In this document: one piece after another, positions 6,127 through 7,286 of the stretch | Layout: every line of letters starts with the position of its first letter | How positions within the stretch are numbered: position 1 is the first letter of the stretch | Source of the DNA: Desulfocapsa sulfexigens | GTDB lineage: Bacteria > Desulfobacterota > Desulfobulbia > Desulfobulbales > Desulfocapsaceae | Length of the DNA stretch: 7,286 bases | Reading direction: 5' to 3' | Assembly: GCA_020721165.1 (NCBI GenBank) | Contig: DYNG01000030.1 | Span: forward strand, 1-7,286 | Translations under genes and position numbers: made by a program | Notes under the pieces: generated by a model | Seen by the model: the letters and a program-made list of their open reading frames with translations, nothing else | What the model was told of the DNA's origin: nothing | Database searches by the model: none

Positions 6127-7107
6127 ATGGCACATAATATTGATTGCAGTACAGGCAAGGCGGCAATGGCTTATGTGGGCGCAGTGCCTTGGCACGGACT
6201 GGGGGAGCAATTAAAGCCCGGTGCCAGTATTGAAGATTGGATCAAAGCCGCAGGCCTTGACTGGCAAATTCTTCGTCAACCGGTTTGTTATCAATTTCAA
6301 GAACAAATGAAATCTGTAAAGGGCCGAGATGTCTTAATAAGGAGTGATAACGGAGAATCTTTATCCATTGTTTCTGATTCGTACTGTATTGTACAGCCAA
6401 AAGAGGTTGTTGAATTTTATAGAAACCTTATTGCCGGTTCAGCCTTTACCCTTGAAACAGCTGGTGCTTTGGATGAAGGGAGAAAGGTGTGGGGACTGGC
6501 ACGGTCGAGTTTGCCCAGTCATATTATGTCCCCAGAAGACAAAATAGACGCATTTCTGCTTCTTGCTTCTTCCTGCGATAAAAGCCTTGCCACAACCATT
6601 GCTTTTACAAGCGTGCGCGTCGTTTGTCAGAATACACTTGGTTTTGCAATGGAGGAAATTAAAGATAAGTCGCCAGTTAAATGTCTTAAAATTGCCCATA
6701 ATAGACAGGTTGACTGGGATGCAGCAAAAAAGCAACTCAACCTGATTAAAGATGCCTGGGGAACATTTCACGAAAAAGTAGATAGGCTGGCCAAAGAAAA
6801 AGTTGACGCAACCATCGTAAATCAATTTATGGAAAAACTGTTCCTCAGCGCGAAAGAGGGGGAGCACCTTCCCAAGAAAGCAATTATTGAGATTCAAAAT
6901 TTGAAATCAGCTTTTGTCAATGCCCCAGGCCAGCAGATTGAAACTGCAAAAGATACTGCCTGGGGTTTGGTAAATGCTGTGACTTATTATGCTGACCACC
7001 AGCGAAAGAGTAATAATCAGAGCGAAAGACTTGACAGTGCTTGGTTTGGGACTGGAGCATTACTCAAAGACAAGGCATGGAATACTGCAATGGAAATGTT
7101 TGCTTAG
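6127..7107 (+). CDS. DUF932 domain protein, phage/plasmid-like (TIGR03299-type), function unknown
   Basis: This 326-residue cytoplasmic protein matches the DUF932 / TIGR03299 family by several hallmarks: PWHGLG at 21-26, a TTIAFTSVRVVCQNTL stretch at 156-171, TAWGLVNAVTYYADH at 277-291, and a C-terminal block from E300 to A317 containing WFGTG. Family members are known from phages, plasmids and chromosomal regions that show signs of lateral transfer. The reaction they perform is not established. The protein looks full length, with no signal peptide or membrane span. It has a good ribosome site and its own promoter candidate, and it lies 55 bases after res in the same orientation. The blocks of its neighbourhood are A+T-rich like the end of res. 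Context suggests an accessory role in defence or in the mobile element that carried the locus, but that is inference only. Confidence 0.85.
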   Translation: MAHNIDCSTGKAAMAYVGAVPWHGLGEQLKPGASIEDWIKAAGLDWQILRQPVCYQFQEQMKSVKGRDVLIRSDNGESLSIVSDSYCIVQPKEVVEFYRNLIAGSAFTLETAGALDEGRKVWGLARSSLPSHIMSPEDKIDAFLLLASSCDKSLATTIAFTSVRVVCQNTLGFAMEEIKDKSPVKCLKIAHNRQVDWDAAKKQLNLIKDAWGTFHEKVDRLAKEKVDATIVNQFMEKLFLSAKEGEHLPKKAIIEIQNLKSAFVNAPGQQIETAKDTAWGLVNAVTYYADHQRKSNNQSERLDSAWFGTGALLKDKAWNTAMEMFA

Positions 7108-7140
7108 GCTATATGAATGTTATGTCCCATTCAGCAGGAT

Positions 7141-7176
7141 GCCAGATGACGCCCGCTGGCTCATTCTTGTTTTATT
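7141..7176 (+). terminator. Weak terminator candidate after the DUF932 gene
   Basis: GCCAG at 7141-7145 can pair with CTGGC at 7156-7160 across a 10-base loop, followed by a T-rich stretch (7161-7176). The stem is only 5 bp and the T tract is interrupted, so efficiency is doubtful. It lies 33 bases after the stop codon, a sensible place for a transcript end. Confidence 0.3.
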
Positions 7177-7286
7177 CAATAAAATCAAACCTTCATAGAA
7201 AGTATCATTTTTTTTCATTTTCTTAAACCGCCGACAACAGGTTGTAAGGAAAAGGGAAAGCGAGTTCTCTATGGTGGCAAGAAATC
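7177..7286. other. A+T-rich end of window, no supported gene
   Basis: The stretch holds a run of eight T (7208-7215) and a purine-rich segment (about 7247-7260) before ATG 7271, which opens MVARN up to the window edge. The purine run is about ten or more bases from the ATG, so a following gene could start here, but five codons are too few to judge. Confidence 0.35.

Noticed and set aside
7271..7286. Start of another gene at ATG 7271
   Set aside because: Only five codons are visible and ribosome-site spacing is poor, so it cannot be supported.
1..7286. CRISPR array, tRNA, insertion sequence or attachment site
   Set aside because: No spaced direct repeats, cloverleaf, transposase or integrase features were seen, although the AbiF family is related in evolution to Cas13.

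Overview
The window is a compact anti-phage defence locus with every recognisable gene on the + strand. Left to right it holds: an AT-rich leader; a sigma70-like promoter; a short structured RNA ending in a terminator-like hairpin; an Abi_2-family (AbiF-type) HEPN gene; the modification (mod) and restriction (res) genes of a Type III restriction-modification system; a DUF932 / phage-plasmid-like protein (TIGR03299-type); and about 180 bases of AT-rich sequence with no clear gene. Gaps are small: 30 bases from abiF to mod, 4 from mod to res, and 55 from res to the DUF932 gene, which seems to have its own promoter.

The most interesting part is positions 98-182. A perfect TTGACA box is followed after 17 bases by AATATT, and the predicted start of transcription (about 133) lies just before a nested hairpin RNA (7-bp outer stem 138-144/169-175, inner stem 146-151/157-162) followed by five T. 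The AbiF ATG comes directly after those T. This matches the published AbiF arrangement, in which an Abi_2-family HEPN protein is stably linked to a conserved upstream non-coding RNA. That RNA was reported to act as an RNA antitoxin, and AbiF was proposed as an ancestor of Cas13. Because no room exists for a separate promoter in the 30 bases before mod, read-through of this small RNA unit may also feed the Type III R-M genes, so an RNA-controlled toxin unit may head a restriction operon.

Mod carries DPPF before the AdoMet motif FGGSGTT (beta-class order, N6-adenine or N4-cytosine type). Between them lies a target-recognition segment whose G+C is near 28-40 percent in most hand-counted 60-base blocks, against 50-65 percent on either side. 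This suggests exchange of the specificity module. Res has all the superfamily 2 helicase motifs and a C-terminal PD...EXK nuclease. The two genes look intact, so the system is predicted to be active.

The organism cannot be named from this window. Moderate G+C, good Shine-Dalgarno sites and the gene families fit a Gram-negative bacterium such as a member of Pseudomonadota or Desulfobacterota, at low confidence. No CRISPR array, tRNA, rRNA, insertion sequence or integrase is visible.
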